Shown: positions 43,433 through 51,619 of the stretch, piece after piece
How the letters are laid out: every line of letters starts with the position of its first letter
Numbering within the stretch: position 1 is the first letter of the stretch
NCBI RefSeq assembly: GCF_022288725.1
Contig: NZ_JAKNTA010000005.1
Location: 581,158-645,157, forward strand
Source: Kitasatospora sp. A2-31
GTDB taxonomy: Bacteria; Actinomycetota; Actinomycetes; Streptomycetales; Streptomycetaceae
DNA length: 64,000 nucleotides
Direction of reading: 5' to 3'
Program-made: the position numbers and the translations under genes
Notes under the pieces: generated by a model
Seen by the model: only the letters and a program-made list of their open reading frames with translations
Told to the model about the DNA's origin: nothing
The model's database searches: none

Positions 43433-43903
43433 TCACCCCCGCGCCGCCCGGCGTGGCCGGGCGGCGCCGAGGTGGGCGGCCAGCCCGCGCAGGCCGCGGT
43501 GCATCATCACGGCGTGGTTGGCCCGGAACACCGGGTGCAGCGGGACGGCGAGCCGGCGCAGCAGGGGCTTGCCGGGGCGGGTGTCCTCCTCGAACCGGAG
43601 CAGGCTGCCGGCACCGTCCGGGGCGACCGTCCAACGGGACCAGCCCGTGAGGTCGCCGGTCATAGCGGCCTCCAGCACCCCGGCCGCCGGATCGCGCCGG
43701 ACCGTCCGCAGGCCGATCACCAGCCGGTACGGCAGGTACCCGCGCACCACCACCGCGCCGGAGTCCGGGTCGTCCTCCCGGACGGCGCGGATCTCCGGCC
43801 ACCAGAGCGGGTAGTTCCGGACGTCCTCCAGCACCGCGTACACGGCGGCGGCCGGCGCGCTCAGGCGCCACGCGCCGCGGAACCGGTAGTGGTTGGGGTC
43901 CAC
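43433..43903 (-). CDS. SRPBCC family protein (polyketide cyclase/START-like)
   Basis: A 156-aa helix-grip protein: HYRFRGAWRLSAPAAAVYAV, YPLWWPEIRAVREDD, YLPYRLVIGLRTVRRD, GWSRWTVAPDGAGSLLRFEE and a C-terminal helix (FRANHAVMMHRGLRGLAAHL). These proteins bind hydrophobic ligands or act as small cyclases/dehydratases; no ligand can be assigned. The GTG at 43903 lies 6 nt after a TATAGT hexamer, with no room for a leader, so translation is probably leaderless. No partner gene is evident. Confidence 0.85.
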   Translation of the reverse strand: MDPNHYRFRGAWRLSAPAAAVYAVLEDVRNYPLWWPEIRAVREDDPDSGAVVVRGYLPYRLVIGLRTVRRDPAAGVLEAAMTGDLTGWSRWTVAPDGAGSLLRFEEDTRPGKPLLRRLAVPLHPVFRANHAVMMHRGLRGLAAHLGAARPRRAARG

Positions 43904-43995
43904 GCCCGCACTATAGGCCGTGGCCGCCGGGCGGAGTCGGCCCCGGAACCCCGCCGCGCCGCCGACCGCCCGCGCACCCGGGCGCCGGGGCCCGG

Positions 43996-45786
43996 TCAGG
44001 CCGACTCGTTCAGGGCGAAGGCCGTGTTGACCAGCGCGACGTGGGTGAACGCCTGCGGGGTGTTGCCGAGTTGGCGCCGGGCGCGCGGATCCCACTGCTC
44101 GGAGAGCAGACCGAGGTCGTTGCCGAGCCCGACCACCCGGGCGAAGAGGTCGCGGGCCTCCGTCCGCCGGCCGGTGGCGGCGAGCGCGTCGGCGAGCCAG
44201 AACGAGCAGGCGAGGAAGGCCCCTTCGCCGCCGGGCAGGCCGTCGGTGCGCTGCCGGGCCTGGTAGCGGCGTACCAGGCCGCCGTGGTCCAGGCCCTCCC
44301 GGATCGCGTCCACGGTGCGGACCACGCGCGGGTCGTCCGGCGGCAGGAAGCCCGTCTTGACCACGAACAGCGTTGCCGCGTCCAGCCCCTGGCCGCCGTA
44401 GTGCTGGACGAACACCCCGCGCCGCCGGTCGTAGCCGTTCGCGCAGACGTCCGCGTGGACGGCGTCGCGCATGGCCCGCCAGCGGTCGACCGGTGCCGGC
44501 AGACCGGTGGCCTCGGCCAGCCGGACGGCGCGGTCGGCGGCCACCCAGGACATCACCTTGGAGTGGACGAAGTGCCGCCGCCCGCCGCGGACCTCCCAGA
44601 GGCCCTCGTCCGGCTCGCGCCAGTGCTTCTCCAGGTAGTCCATCAGCGCGCGGAGCAGGGTCCAGACGTGCCGCTCCATCGGCAGGCCGGCCAGCAGGGC
44701 GAGGTGCAGGGTGTCCACCACCTCGCCGTAGACGTCGAGTTGGAGCTGGTCGACGGCGGCGTTGCCGAACCGGACGGGCCGGGAACCCTCGTAGCCGGGC
44801 AGCCAGTCGGCGACGGTCTCGCCGAGAACGCGCTCCCCGGCCACGCCGTAGACGGCCTGCAGGTCGCGGGGCTCGCCGGCGATGGCGCGCAGCAGCCAGC
44901 GGCGCCAGGCGGCGGCCTCCTCGCGGAAGCCGCCGCGCAGCAGCGCGGAGAGCGTCATGGAGGAGTCCCGCAGCCAGCAGAACCGGTAGTCCCAGTTGCG
45001 CATCCCGCCGATCCGCTCGGGCAGCGAGGCGGTCGCGGCGGCGACGATCCCGCCGGTGGGCTCGTAGGCGAGGGCCCTGAGGGTGATCAGCGAGCGCAGG
45101 ACGGCGTCCCGCCACTCGCCGTCGTAGCGGCAGCCGTCGGCCCAGTGCTGCCAGTCGCTGAGGGTGGCGACCAGCGCGTCCTCGGTGTCGGTGCGCGGGG
45201 TGGTCGGCAGGTGGGAGGGCTGCCAGGTGAGGACGAAGGCGGTGCGGTGGCCGGGGGTGGCGGTGAATTCGGAGACCGTCACGCCGTCCACGCCGTAGGT
45301 GTGCACCCCGGGCGGGACCCGCAGCCAGGCCGAGTCCGGCCCGGCGACGGCGACCCGGTGGTGGCCGGTGCGCCGGACCCAGGGCTGGATCCGGCCGTAG
45401 TTGAACCGCAGGCGCAGCTCGCCGCGGACCGGCACGCTGCCCTCGATCCCCTCGACGATCCGGATCAGCTGGGGGGTGCGCCGCCCGCCCCGGCCGCGCT
45501 GGGGCATGAAGTCGGTGACCCGGACGGCACCCTCGGGGGTGCGCCACTCGCTCTCCAGCACCAGGCTGTCGCCCCGGTAGCGGCGGGTGGAGCACTGCGC
45601 GGCGCCGACCGGGGCGAGCCGCCAGGCACCGTGTTCACCGCCGCCGAGCAGGCCGGAGAAGCAGCTGGGGGAGTCGAACCGGGGCAGGCAGAGCCAGTCG
45701 ACCGAGCCGTCCCGGCCCACCAGGGCGGCGGTCTGCAGGTCGCCGATCAGGGCGTAGTCCTCGATGCGTCCGGCCATCGGCTCCAT
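43996..45786 (-). CDS. glycoside hydrolase family 15 protein (glucoamylase/trehalase-like)
   Basis: A 596-aa cytoplasmic enzyme (no signal peptide). The N-terminal beta domain starts IEDYALIGDLQTAALVGRDG and SVDWLCLPRFDSPSCFSGLL; the (alpha/alpha)6 barrel has the GH15 motif MRNWDYRFCWLRDSS, then FGNAAVDQLQLDVYGEVVDT and EGAFLACSFWLADALAATGR. This domain arrangement is typical of the actinobacterial GH15 group, some of which hydrolyse trehalose. Starts at 45786 and 45777 are both possible. It is divergent from the methyltransferase gene across 226 bp containing a promoter-like region for the latter. Confidence 0.92.
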   Translation of the reverse strand: MEPMAGRIEDYALIGDLQTAALVGRDGSVDWLCLPRFDSPSCFSGLLGGGEHGAWRLAPVGAAQCSTRRYRGDSLVLESEWRTPEGAVRVTDFMPQRGRGGRRTPQLIRIVEGIEGSVPVRGELRLRFNYGRIQPWVRRTGHHRVAVAGPDSAWLRVPPGVHTYGVDGVTVSEFTATPGHRTAFVLTWQPSHLPTTPRTDTEDALVATLSDWQHWADGCRYDGEWRDAVLRSLITLRALAYEPTGGIVAAATASLPERIGGMRNWDYRFCWLRDSSMTLSALLRGGFREEAAAWRRWLLRAIAGEPRDLQAVYGVAGERVLGETVADWLPGYEGSRPVRFGNAAVDQLQLDVYGEVVDTLHLALLAGLPMERHVWTLLRALMDYLEKHWREPDEGLWEVRGGRRHFVHSKVMSWVAADRAVRLAEATGLPAPVDRWRAMRDAVHADVCANGYDRRRGVFVQHYGGQGLDAATLFVVKTGFLPPDDPRVVRTVDAIREGLDHGGLVRRYQARQRTDGLPGGEGAFLACSFWLADALAATGRRTEARDLFARVVGLGNDLGLLSEQWDPRARRQLGNTPQAFTHVALVNTAFALNESA

Positions 45787-45901
45787 TCTCGGCCGCCGGC
45801 GCCGGAACGGCAGTCCGGACGGCCGCGGCGCGCCGCGCTCCCGCACGGGAGCGCTCCGGCGGCGCCGGAGGGAACCCGCCGGTAGGAGGGCGGAACTCCG
45901 C

Positions 45902-45930
45902 TTGCACGCGTTCAGCGTGCGGGGGAGGAT
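45902..45930 (+). promoter_or_regulatory. promoter with overlapping inverted repeat, upstream of the methyltransferase
   Basis: TTGCAC (45902-45907), 17-bp spacer, GAGGAT (45925-45930), close to the HrdB-type TTGACA/TAGGAT consensus, about 80 bp before the start. A perfect GCACGC-N5-GCGTGC repeat (45904-45920) overlaps the -35 and spacer, a plausible operator. Confidence 0.45.
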
Positions 45931-46012
45931 CTTTTGTGCTTGTAGTCTCATCAGTCGCAGCAGTCCCGTCAGACAGCTGGCTTCCCGGAACCGGAACGAA
46001 GGAGTCCCTAGG

Positions 46013-46819
46013 ATGCGGCGACCGAACTGGGTACCGGAGGGCACGGACCTGGACAAACCGAACGCCGCGCGGGTCTACGACTACTACCTCGGCGGTTCCC
46101 ACAACTTCGAGGTGGACCGGGAGATGGCCCGCAAGGCGATCGCCCTGTGGCCGGAGCTGCCGCAGATCATGCGGTCCAACCGCGCCTTCCTGCGCCGCGC
46201 CGTGCAGTTCGTCGCGGAGCAGGGCATCACGCGCTTCCTCGACATCGGTTCCGGCATCCCCACCTTCGGTGCGGTGCACGAGATCGCCCGGGCGATCAAC
46301 CCCGAGTCCGAGGTGGTCTACGTCGACCGCGACCCCGTCGCCGCCGCCCACAGCCGGCTGCTGCTGCAGGACGACCCGCAGAGCGCCGCCGTCCAGGCCG
46401 ACCTGCGGGACGTCGACGACCTGCTGGAGCGCCCGGAGGTGCGTGCGCTGCTGGCCCCCGGCGAGCCGGTGGCCGTGCTGCTGGTCGCCGTCCTGCACTT
46501 CGTCGGCGACGCCGAGGACCCGTGGAAGCTCGTCGCGGTGCTGCGCGACGCCCTGCCGCCCGGCAGCGCGCTGGTGCTGTCGCACGCCTCCCTGGAGGGC
46601 CGCCCCGACCAGGCCGAGGACCACCAGAAGCTGTACCGGATGACGCCCACCCCGCTCACCATGCGCACCGTCGAGCAGATCACCGCGATGTTCGCCGGAT
46701 TCGAGCTGGTCGAGCCGGGTGTCGTCTACCTGCCGCAGTGGCGTCCGGACCAGCCCGAGGCGGTCGGCCAGCACCCCGAGCGGATGACCGGGGTGGCGGG
46801 CGTGGGGTTCCGCGCGTGA
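46013..46819 (+). CDS. SAM-dependent methyltransferase, PF04672 family
   Basis: A 268-aa cytoplasmic protein of the actinobacteria-specific S-adenosyl methyltransferase family (formerly DUF574): NAARVYDYYLGGSHNFEVD, IMRSNRAFLRRAVQFVAEQG, the SAM-binding FLDIGSGIPTFGAVHEIA, VVYVDRDPVAAAHSRLLL and LTMRTVEQITAMFAGFELV. Streptomyces carry dozens of paralogues with no known substrate. GAAGGAG precedes the ATG by 8 nt. The next gene follows 100 bp later on the same strand. Confidence 0.92.
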   Translation: MRRPNWVPEGTDLDKPNAARVYDYYLGGSHNFEVDREMARKAIALWPELPQIMRSNRAFLRRAVQFVAEQGITRFLDIGSGIPTFGAVHEIARAINPESEVVYVDRDPVAAAHSRLLLQDDPQSAAVQADLRDVDDLLERPEVRALLAPGEPVAVLLVAVLHFVGDAEDPWKLVAVLRDALPPGSALVLSHASLEGRPDQAEDHQKLYRMTPTPLTMRTVEQITAMFAGFELVEPGVVYLPQWRPDQPEAVGQHPERMTGVAGVGFRA

Positions 46820-46919
46820 GCCTGAGGGCGACGGCGGTCCCCCCGACCGGCGGCCGGGGCGGGAGCGCCCGGCGGCGCGCCGCCGGCGTGGCCGCCGTTG
46901 CGCGCAGCGGGGAGGGAGC

Positions 46920-49034
46920 GTGAGCGAGGCGCCGGTGCCGAGCAGCGCCGAACGGTTCCACGAGGACTGGGCGCGGTTGCTCTCCGGTGACCACGGCACG
47001 GTGGTCCATCCCGGCCTGCTGGGCCGGCTGGTCTCCCGGACCGCCGCGCTGCTCCACCGGGCCCAGCAGGACCAGCCCTTCGAGCCGCACCTGGCCGCAC
47101 AGGCCGGCGCCGAGCTGGTCGAAGCCCACTTCACCGACCCGGTCGTGCTGGCCCGGGCCGTCGAGCTGCTCCAGGAGCAGCCGGCCTCCGACGGCCGCGG
47201 TCCGGCGCTGTGCGGCGCCTTCGCGGCCGGCTGGGCCGCCGCCCTGCGCGAGCGCACGCTGCGTGAGCAGGAGGCGATCCGCACCGCCGCCGACGCCGCC
47301 CGCAAGGAGGCCGAGCGGGCACTGCGCGCCTCCGAGGCCCGCTTCCGTGCGCTGTTCGAGAGCGCCGCGATCGGCATCGGCATCGGCGACACCGAGGGCA
47401 ACATCCTGGCCGTCAACAAGGCGCTGCAGGAGCTGTTCGGCGCCGCCCCGGAGGACATGCAGGGCCGCCGGGTCGGCGATCTCGTCCACCCCGAGGACAC
47501 CCCCGGCGTCTGGGAGGCGTACGAGGAGCTGGTCAGCGGCAAGCGCGACTACTTCCAGTTCGACAAGCCGTACTACCGGCAGGACGGCGAGGTGGTCTGG
47601 ACCCACCTGACGGTCTCGCTGATCCGCGACGACGACGGCCGCCCGCAGTACCAGGTGGCGATGCTGGAGGACATCACCGACCGCTACCGCCTCCAGGAGC
47701 GGCTGCGCCACCAGGCCACCCACGACCCGCTGACCGGCCTGCCCAACCGGGCCGCCTTCTTCGAGCGGCTGGAGAAGCTGTTCGAGGAGCCGGACCCGGG
47801 TGCCCGGTTCGGGCTCTGCTACGTCGACCTGGACGGCTTCAAGGTGGTCAACGACAGCCTCGGGCACGACACCGGGGACCAGTTGCTCTCGGCCGTCGCC
47901 GCCCGGCTCAAGGCCGCCCTCACCCCGCTCGGCCACCTGGTCGCCCGGCTCGGCGGCGACGAGTTCGTGGTGCTGCTGGAGAACTGCCGGGGCGAGCAGG
48001 AGGCGGTGGCCGCCGCCAAGACCGTGCTGAAGGCGCTGGCCGGACCGGTGCTGATCGGGGATCACAAGCTGGCCGTCGGCGCGAGCGTGGGCGTGTTGGA
48101 GCGGCGCGTCTCCACCACCACCCCCGGTGCCGCCGTCCGCGCCGCGGACCTCACGCTGTACCGGGCCAAGGAGGCCGGCCGCGGCCGGTGGACGCTCTTC
48201 GACCCCAAGGAGAACGCCCGCGCCGTCAGCCGCTACGCGGTCTCGGTCCGGATGCCCGCCGCGCTCGACCGCGGCGAGTTCTTCATCGACTACCAGCCGC
48301 TCTACGCACTGGCCGACGGCCGGCTCGCCGCGGTGGAGGCGCTGGTGCGCTGGCGCCACCCGCAGCTCGGCGTGCTCGGCCCGGACGAGTTCGTCACGAC
48401 CGCGGAGGAGACCGGCCTGATCATGCCGCTCGGCCGCTGGGTGCTGGAGCAGGCGTGCGGTCAGGCGGCAGACTGGGCGAAGCGGTTCGGCGTCGACGCG
48501 CCGCAGCTCAACGTCAACCTGGCGGTCCGTCAGGCCCGCAGCGCCGCGCTCGTCGCCGACCTCGACCGGATCCTCGACGCCACCGGCCTGGACCCGGCGC
48601 TGCTCCAGCTGGAGATCACCGAGTCGACCGTGGTCGGCCCGGAGGACGAGGCGCTGCGCACCCTGCACGGCCTGGTCGACCTCGGCGTCTCGCTCGCGGT
48701 GGACGACTTCGGCACGGGCTGGTCCAACCTCGCCTACCTGCGCGACCTCCCGGTCTCCGGGCTGAAGATCGCCGGCTCGTTCGTCGGCGACCTGCACGAC
48801 CCGGCCAAGGACGAGGCCACCGGATGGCGGATCGTCAGCGGCCTGGTGTCGATGGCGCACGCGCTCGGGCTGACCGTCACCGCCGAGGGCGTGGAGACCC
48901 GCAAGGACGCCGAGCGGCTGCGCAGCATCGGCTGCGACTGGGCGCAGGGCTGGCACTTCGGGCGGCCGGTGCGGCCGGGGGAGATCGCCCGGCGGATCGC
49001 CGAGGAGCCGGAGGGCCGGCCGGTCGGGAGCTGA
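46920..49034 (+). CDS. PAS-GGDEF-EAL cyclic-di-GMP turnover protein
   Basis: A 704-aa soluble protein: an N-terminal helical domain (1-125), PAS with PAC (about 138-265: RFRALFESAAIGIGIGD, EDITDRYRL), GGDEF (275-440: THDPLTGLPNRAAFF, LGGDEFVVL at 344-352) and EAL (450-700: VEALVRW with EAL at 473-475, LNVNLAVRQ, LEITEST, VDDFGTGWSN, TAEGVET, QGWHFGRP). The GGDEF motif is intact, so cyclase activity is possible. In EAL, the LKID loop reads LKIAGSFV (Ala618), losing one conserved acidic residue, while the other catalytic residues remain. It resembles CdgA/RmdA-type regulators of Streptomyces development. GTG start after GGGGAGGGA. It lies directly upstream of the polysaccharide cluster. Confidence 0.92.
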   Translation: MSEAPVPSSAERFHEDWARLLSGDHGTVVHPGLLGRLVSRTAALLHRAQQDQPFEPHLAAQAGAELVEAHFTDPVVLARAVELLQEQPASDGRGPALCGAFAAGWAAALRERTLREQEAIRTAADAARKEAERALRASEARFRALFESAAIGIGIGDTEGNILAVNKALQELFGAAPEDMQGRRVGDLVHPEDTPGVWEAYEELVSGKRDYFQFDKPYYRQDGEVVWTHLTVSLIRDDDGRPQYQVAMLEDITDRYRLQERLRHQATHDPLTGLPNRAAFFERLEKLFEEPDPGARFGLCYVDLDGFKVVNDSLGHDTGDQLLSAVAARLKAALTPLGHLVARLGGDEFVVLLENCRGEQEAVAAAKTVLKALAGPVLIGDHKLAVGASVGVLERRVSTTTPGAAVRAADLTLYRAKEAGRGRWTLFDPKENARAVSRYAVSVRMPAALDRGEFFIDYQPLYALADGRLAAVEALVRWRHPQLGVLGPDEFVTTAEETGLIMPLGRWVLEQACGQAADWAKRFGVDAPQLNVNLAVRQARSAALVADLDRILDATGLDPALLQLEITESTVVGPEDEALRTLHGLVDLGVSLAVDDFGTGWSNLAYLRDLPVSGLKIAGSFVGDLHDPAKDEATGWRIVSGLVSMAHALGLTVTAEGVETRKDAERLRSIGCDWAQGWHFGRPVRPGEIARRIAEEPEGRPVGS

Positions 49035-49457
49035 CCGGGGCACCGCGCGGGTCGTGCGCTGCGTCTCGGCGGGGGCGGGCCGCGATCCGCCGGCCCCTCG
49101 GCGGACCCACCCGATCCATTCCGAATCGGGCATAGGGAACCAATCGCCACAAACCCCTTGACGTGGCGCAGGTCACCTGGGCACGATGAGGCCCTGGCAC
49201 ACCCCGCACCCCGGTGCGGGAAGAACATTGGCCAGTTCGACAGACCGGGCGCTCCGGCGCCCGAGCGAGAGCGGGCGGCGCGCACCCCCTTCGGCCGCGA
49301 GAGTCGCTCTCCAGCTTTTCGGCAGTCCCCCCGGGGACTTCCCTCCGGGGCCCCGCCCGCCCCGCGCATCCGTCGCGCGCCCGGGTCCGCCCCGTTCCAC
49401 CAGGGGCCGCGCCGTGCCCGGCGCCGCCCGCCGCCTCCCCCCGAGAGGCCGTCCTCG
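49035..49457. other. 423-bp intergenic region: promoter and long structured leader of the polysaccharide operon
   Basis: No convincing ORF. A promoter-like pair lies near 49158-49187; the remaining 270 bp to the first start codon would be a leader RNA. It contains several GC hairpins (for example CCCCGGGG-type arms near 49326-49351). I looked for a cyclic-di-GMP (GEMM) riboswitch and did not find its conserved core. Confidence 0.5.
49158..49187 (+). promoter_or_regulatory. candidate promoter of the polysaccharide operon
   Basis: TTGACG (49158-49163), 18-bp spacer, CACGAT (49182-49187): a vegetative-type pair 270 bp before the first gene. It sits in the least GC-rich part of the gap. Confidence 0.45.
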
Positions 49458-50285
49458 ATGAGCACCCTGCCCAACCACGTCGTTTCGCACCCGGAGCAGA
49501 ACGGCCGGCCCAACCGTCGAGCCGAGGACCGGGTCACCGGCCGGCGGCCGATGCGCCGGGCCGGGGACGGCGTTCCCAGCAAGCACAGCGTGACGCTGGT
49601 CGTTCCCGCGCAGAACGAGGCCCGCAACATCCCCTGGGTGTTCGAGCAGATCCCGCGCTGCGTCGACGAGGTCATCCTGGTCGACGGTTCGTCCAGCGAC
49701 GCCACCATCCCGATGGCCCGGCACTGCCTGCCGACCGTGCGCAGCGTCGCCCAGAGCGGTCCCGGCAAGGGCAACGCCCTGCGCACCGGATTCGCCGCCG
49801 CCTCCGGCGAGTACATCGTCATGCTGGACGCCGACGGCTCCATGTGGCCCGGCGAGATCCCGCACTTCCTCCACTTCCTCGACCACGGCTACGACTTCGT
49901 CAAGGGCTCCCGGTGCATCGCGGGCGGCGGCTCGCTGGACTTCACCCGGATCCGCTCGCTCGGCAACCGCGTGCTGCTCGCCGTGGTCAACCGCCTGTAC
50001 GACGCACACCTCACCGACCTGTGCTACGGCTACTGTGCCTTCCGCCGCTCCTTCCTGGACGCGCTCGACCTGCGGTCGACCGGCTTCGAGATCGAGGCCG
50101 AGATGATCGCGCACGCGCTCCGCTCCGGACTGCGGATCGCCGAGGTGCCGAGCCTGGAACTCCCCCGCCGCAGCGGCCGCTCCCACCTCCACGCCGTCTC
50201 CGACGGCCGCCGGGTGCTGAGGACCCTGATCTCCGAGCGTCCCGGCGCCCGGGCCTCGGCGGCCCCTTCCGCGGGGGAGCGATGA
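49458..50285 (+). CDS. GT2 glycosyltransferase (DPM1-like), first gene of the polysaccharide cluster
   Basis: A 275-aa cytoplasmic GT-A enzyme: VTLVVPAQNEARNIPWVFEQ, VILVDGSSSDAT, GKGNALRTGFAAASGEYIVM, metal-binding LDADGS (Asp124, Asp126), FVKGSRCIAGGGSLDFTRIR and YGYCAFRRS. The pattern is that of dolichol-phosphate-mannose synthase-like enzymes that load a sugar onto a lipid carrier or extend a glycan. The first 40 residues are basic and disordered. Ribosome site GAGAGG about 10 nt upstream. The next ATG overlaps its stop by one base. Confidence 0.9.
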   Translation: MSTLPNHVVSHPEQNGRPNRRAEDRVTGRRPMRRAGDGVPSKHSVTLVVPAQNEARNIPWVFEQIPRCVDEVILVDGSSSDATIPMARHCLPTVRSVAQSGPGKGNALRTGFAAASGEYIVMLDADGSMWPGEIPHFLHFLDHGYDFVKGSRCIAGGGSLDFTRIRSLGNRVLLAVVNRLYDAHLTDLCYGYCAFRRSFLDALDLRSTGFEIEAEMIAHALRSGLRIAEVPSLELPRRSGRSHLHAVSDGRRVLRTLISERPGARASAAPSAGER

Positions 50286-51619
50286 TGAATGGCTCCGACC
50301 GGCGCACCGCAGCTGCCTGCCCGCGCCCTGCCGCCCGTGACTCGCTCTACACCCCCGTCCGCGTCGTCGACCTGGACCTGGACGAGCCGAGCGGGCTGCG
50401 CTCGCCCGGCGGTCTCGGCGCCGACGACCCGGCCGGCCGCGTGTTGGCGTTGGTGCGGCTGCACGGACACCCGCTCGGGTTGGTCACGGCCACCGGAACA
50501 GCAGGCGACACCGCCACGCTGCGCCGGGCGCTGGTCGACGCCGCTCACCGGGAACTCCCCGTTCCCGCGCTGTCCACCGCGACACCCGCGGCGCGTCCTG
50601 GTCGGGTCGGACGCGCCCGGGTGCCTGCGGGCCCGCTGACCGTCAGCGTGATCGTCTGCACCCGGGACCGGGCCGAGCTGCTGCCCAGCTGCCTGGACTC
50701 GCTGGTGGACATCGGATCGCCCGCGATCGAGGTGATCCTGGTGGACAACGCCCCCCGGACCGACGCCACCGAGCGGCTGGTCCGATCGCGCTACGGCGAC
50801 CGGGTCCGGTACGTCCGGGAGCCCCTGCCGGGCCTGTCCCGGGCCCGCAACCGGGGCCTCGCCGCCGCCCGCGGGGACGTCTGCGCCTTCACGGACGACG
50901 ATGCCATCGCCGACTCCCGCTGGGTGGCGGCCCTGGCGGAGGCGTTCCAGTCGGACGACCGGATCGGCTGCGTGACCGGACTGGTGCTGCCGGCCGAGCT
51001 CGACACCGAGGCGCAGTTCGTCCTGGAGGAGTACTGCGGTCCCGGCCGGGGCTTCGCCGCCCGGAGCTGGTCGCTCCGCGAACCGCTGGCCGACCCCCTG
51101 GTCCAGTTCTCCACGGGCCGTTTCGGGATGGGCGCCAACATGGCCTTCCGCACCGAGGTGATCCGCTCCCTCGGCGGCTTCGACCCGGCCACCGGCACCG
51201 GCACGCCCTCGCGCGGCGGGGAGGACCTGCTCTCCTTCCAGCAGGTGCTGACCGCCGGGCATACCGTCGCCTACCAGCCCGACGCGATCATCTGGCACCG
51301 GCACCGGCGGACCATGGAGGCGCTCGCCACCCAGATCCGCGGCTTCGGGGTCGGATTCGGCGCGTACCTCGCGGCGGCGATCTCGCACCGGCCGAGCCTG
51401 CTCGCCGAACTCCTCCGGCGGCTGCCCTACGGGGTGTGGCGATGGCACGTCACCCACCGGGTCGGCCCCCGCGTCGGGCGGGTCGACAGCGACACCCTGC
51501 GCACCCTCCGGAGGCTGGAGCGCCGGGGGCTGCTGTACGGCCCGTTCTGCTACCTCTTCACCGTCTGGCAGCAGCGCCGCCCCGGGGCGGCGGGCCGCAC
51601 CGGAGGTCAGCCGTCATGA
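50285..51619 (+). CDS. GT2 glycosyltransferase with N-terminal accessory domain, copy 1
   Basis: A 444-aa protein. Residues 20-105 form a domain shared with the next gene (VRVVDLDLDEPSGL, GRVLALVRLHGHPLGLVTA). Residues 120-390 are a GT2 domain: VSVIVCTRDRAELLPSCLDS, VDNAPRTDAT, GLSRARNRGLAAARGDVCAF, TDDDAIAD (Asp204-206), GMGANMAFRTEVIRSLGGFD, RGGEDLLSFQQVL and a C-terminal amphipathic region with RGFGVGFGAYLAAAI. Sugar specificity unknown. ATG 50285 is preferred over the adjacent ATG 50282 for spacing to GGGGGAG. Stop overlaps the next start. Confidence 0.9.
   Translation: MNGSDRRTAAACPRPAARDSLYTPVRVVDLDLDEPSGLRSPGGLGADDPAGRVLALVRLHGHPLGLVTATGTAGDTATLRRALVDAAHRELPVPALSTATPAARPGRVGRARVPAGPLTVSVIVCTRDRAELLPSCLDSLVDIGSPAIEVILVDNAPRTDATERLVRSRYGDRVRYVREPLPGLSRARNRGLAAARGDVCAFTDDDAIADSRWVAALAEAFQSDDRIGCVTGLVLPAELDTEAQFVLEEYCGPGRGFAARSWSLREPLADPLVQFSTGRFGMGANMAFRTEVIRSLGGFDPATGTGTPSRGGEDLLSFQQVLTAGHTVAYQPDAIIWHRHRRTMEALATQIRGFGVGFGAYLAAAISHRPSLLAELLRRLPYGVWRWHVTHRVGPRVGRVDSDTLRTLRRLERRGLLYGPFCYLFTVWQQRRPGAAGRTGGQPS

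Noticed and set aside
49188..49457. Cyclic-di-GMP (GEMM) riboswitch in the leader
   Set aside because: Attractive given the upstream GGDEF-EAL gene, but the conserved GEMM core and tetraloop-receptor sequences are not there.
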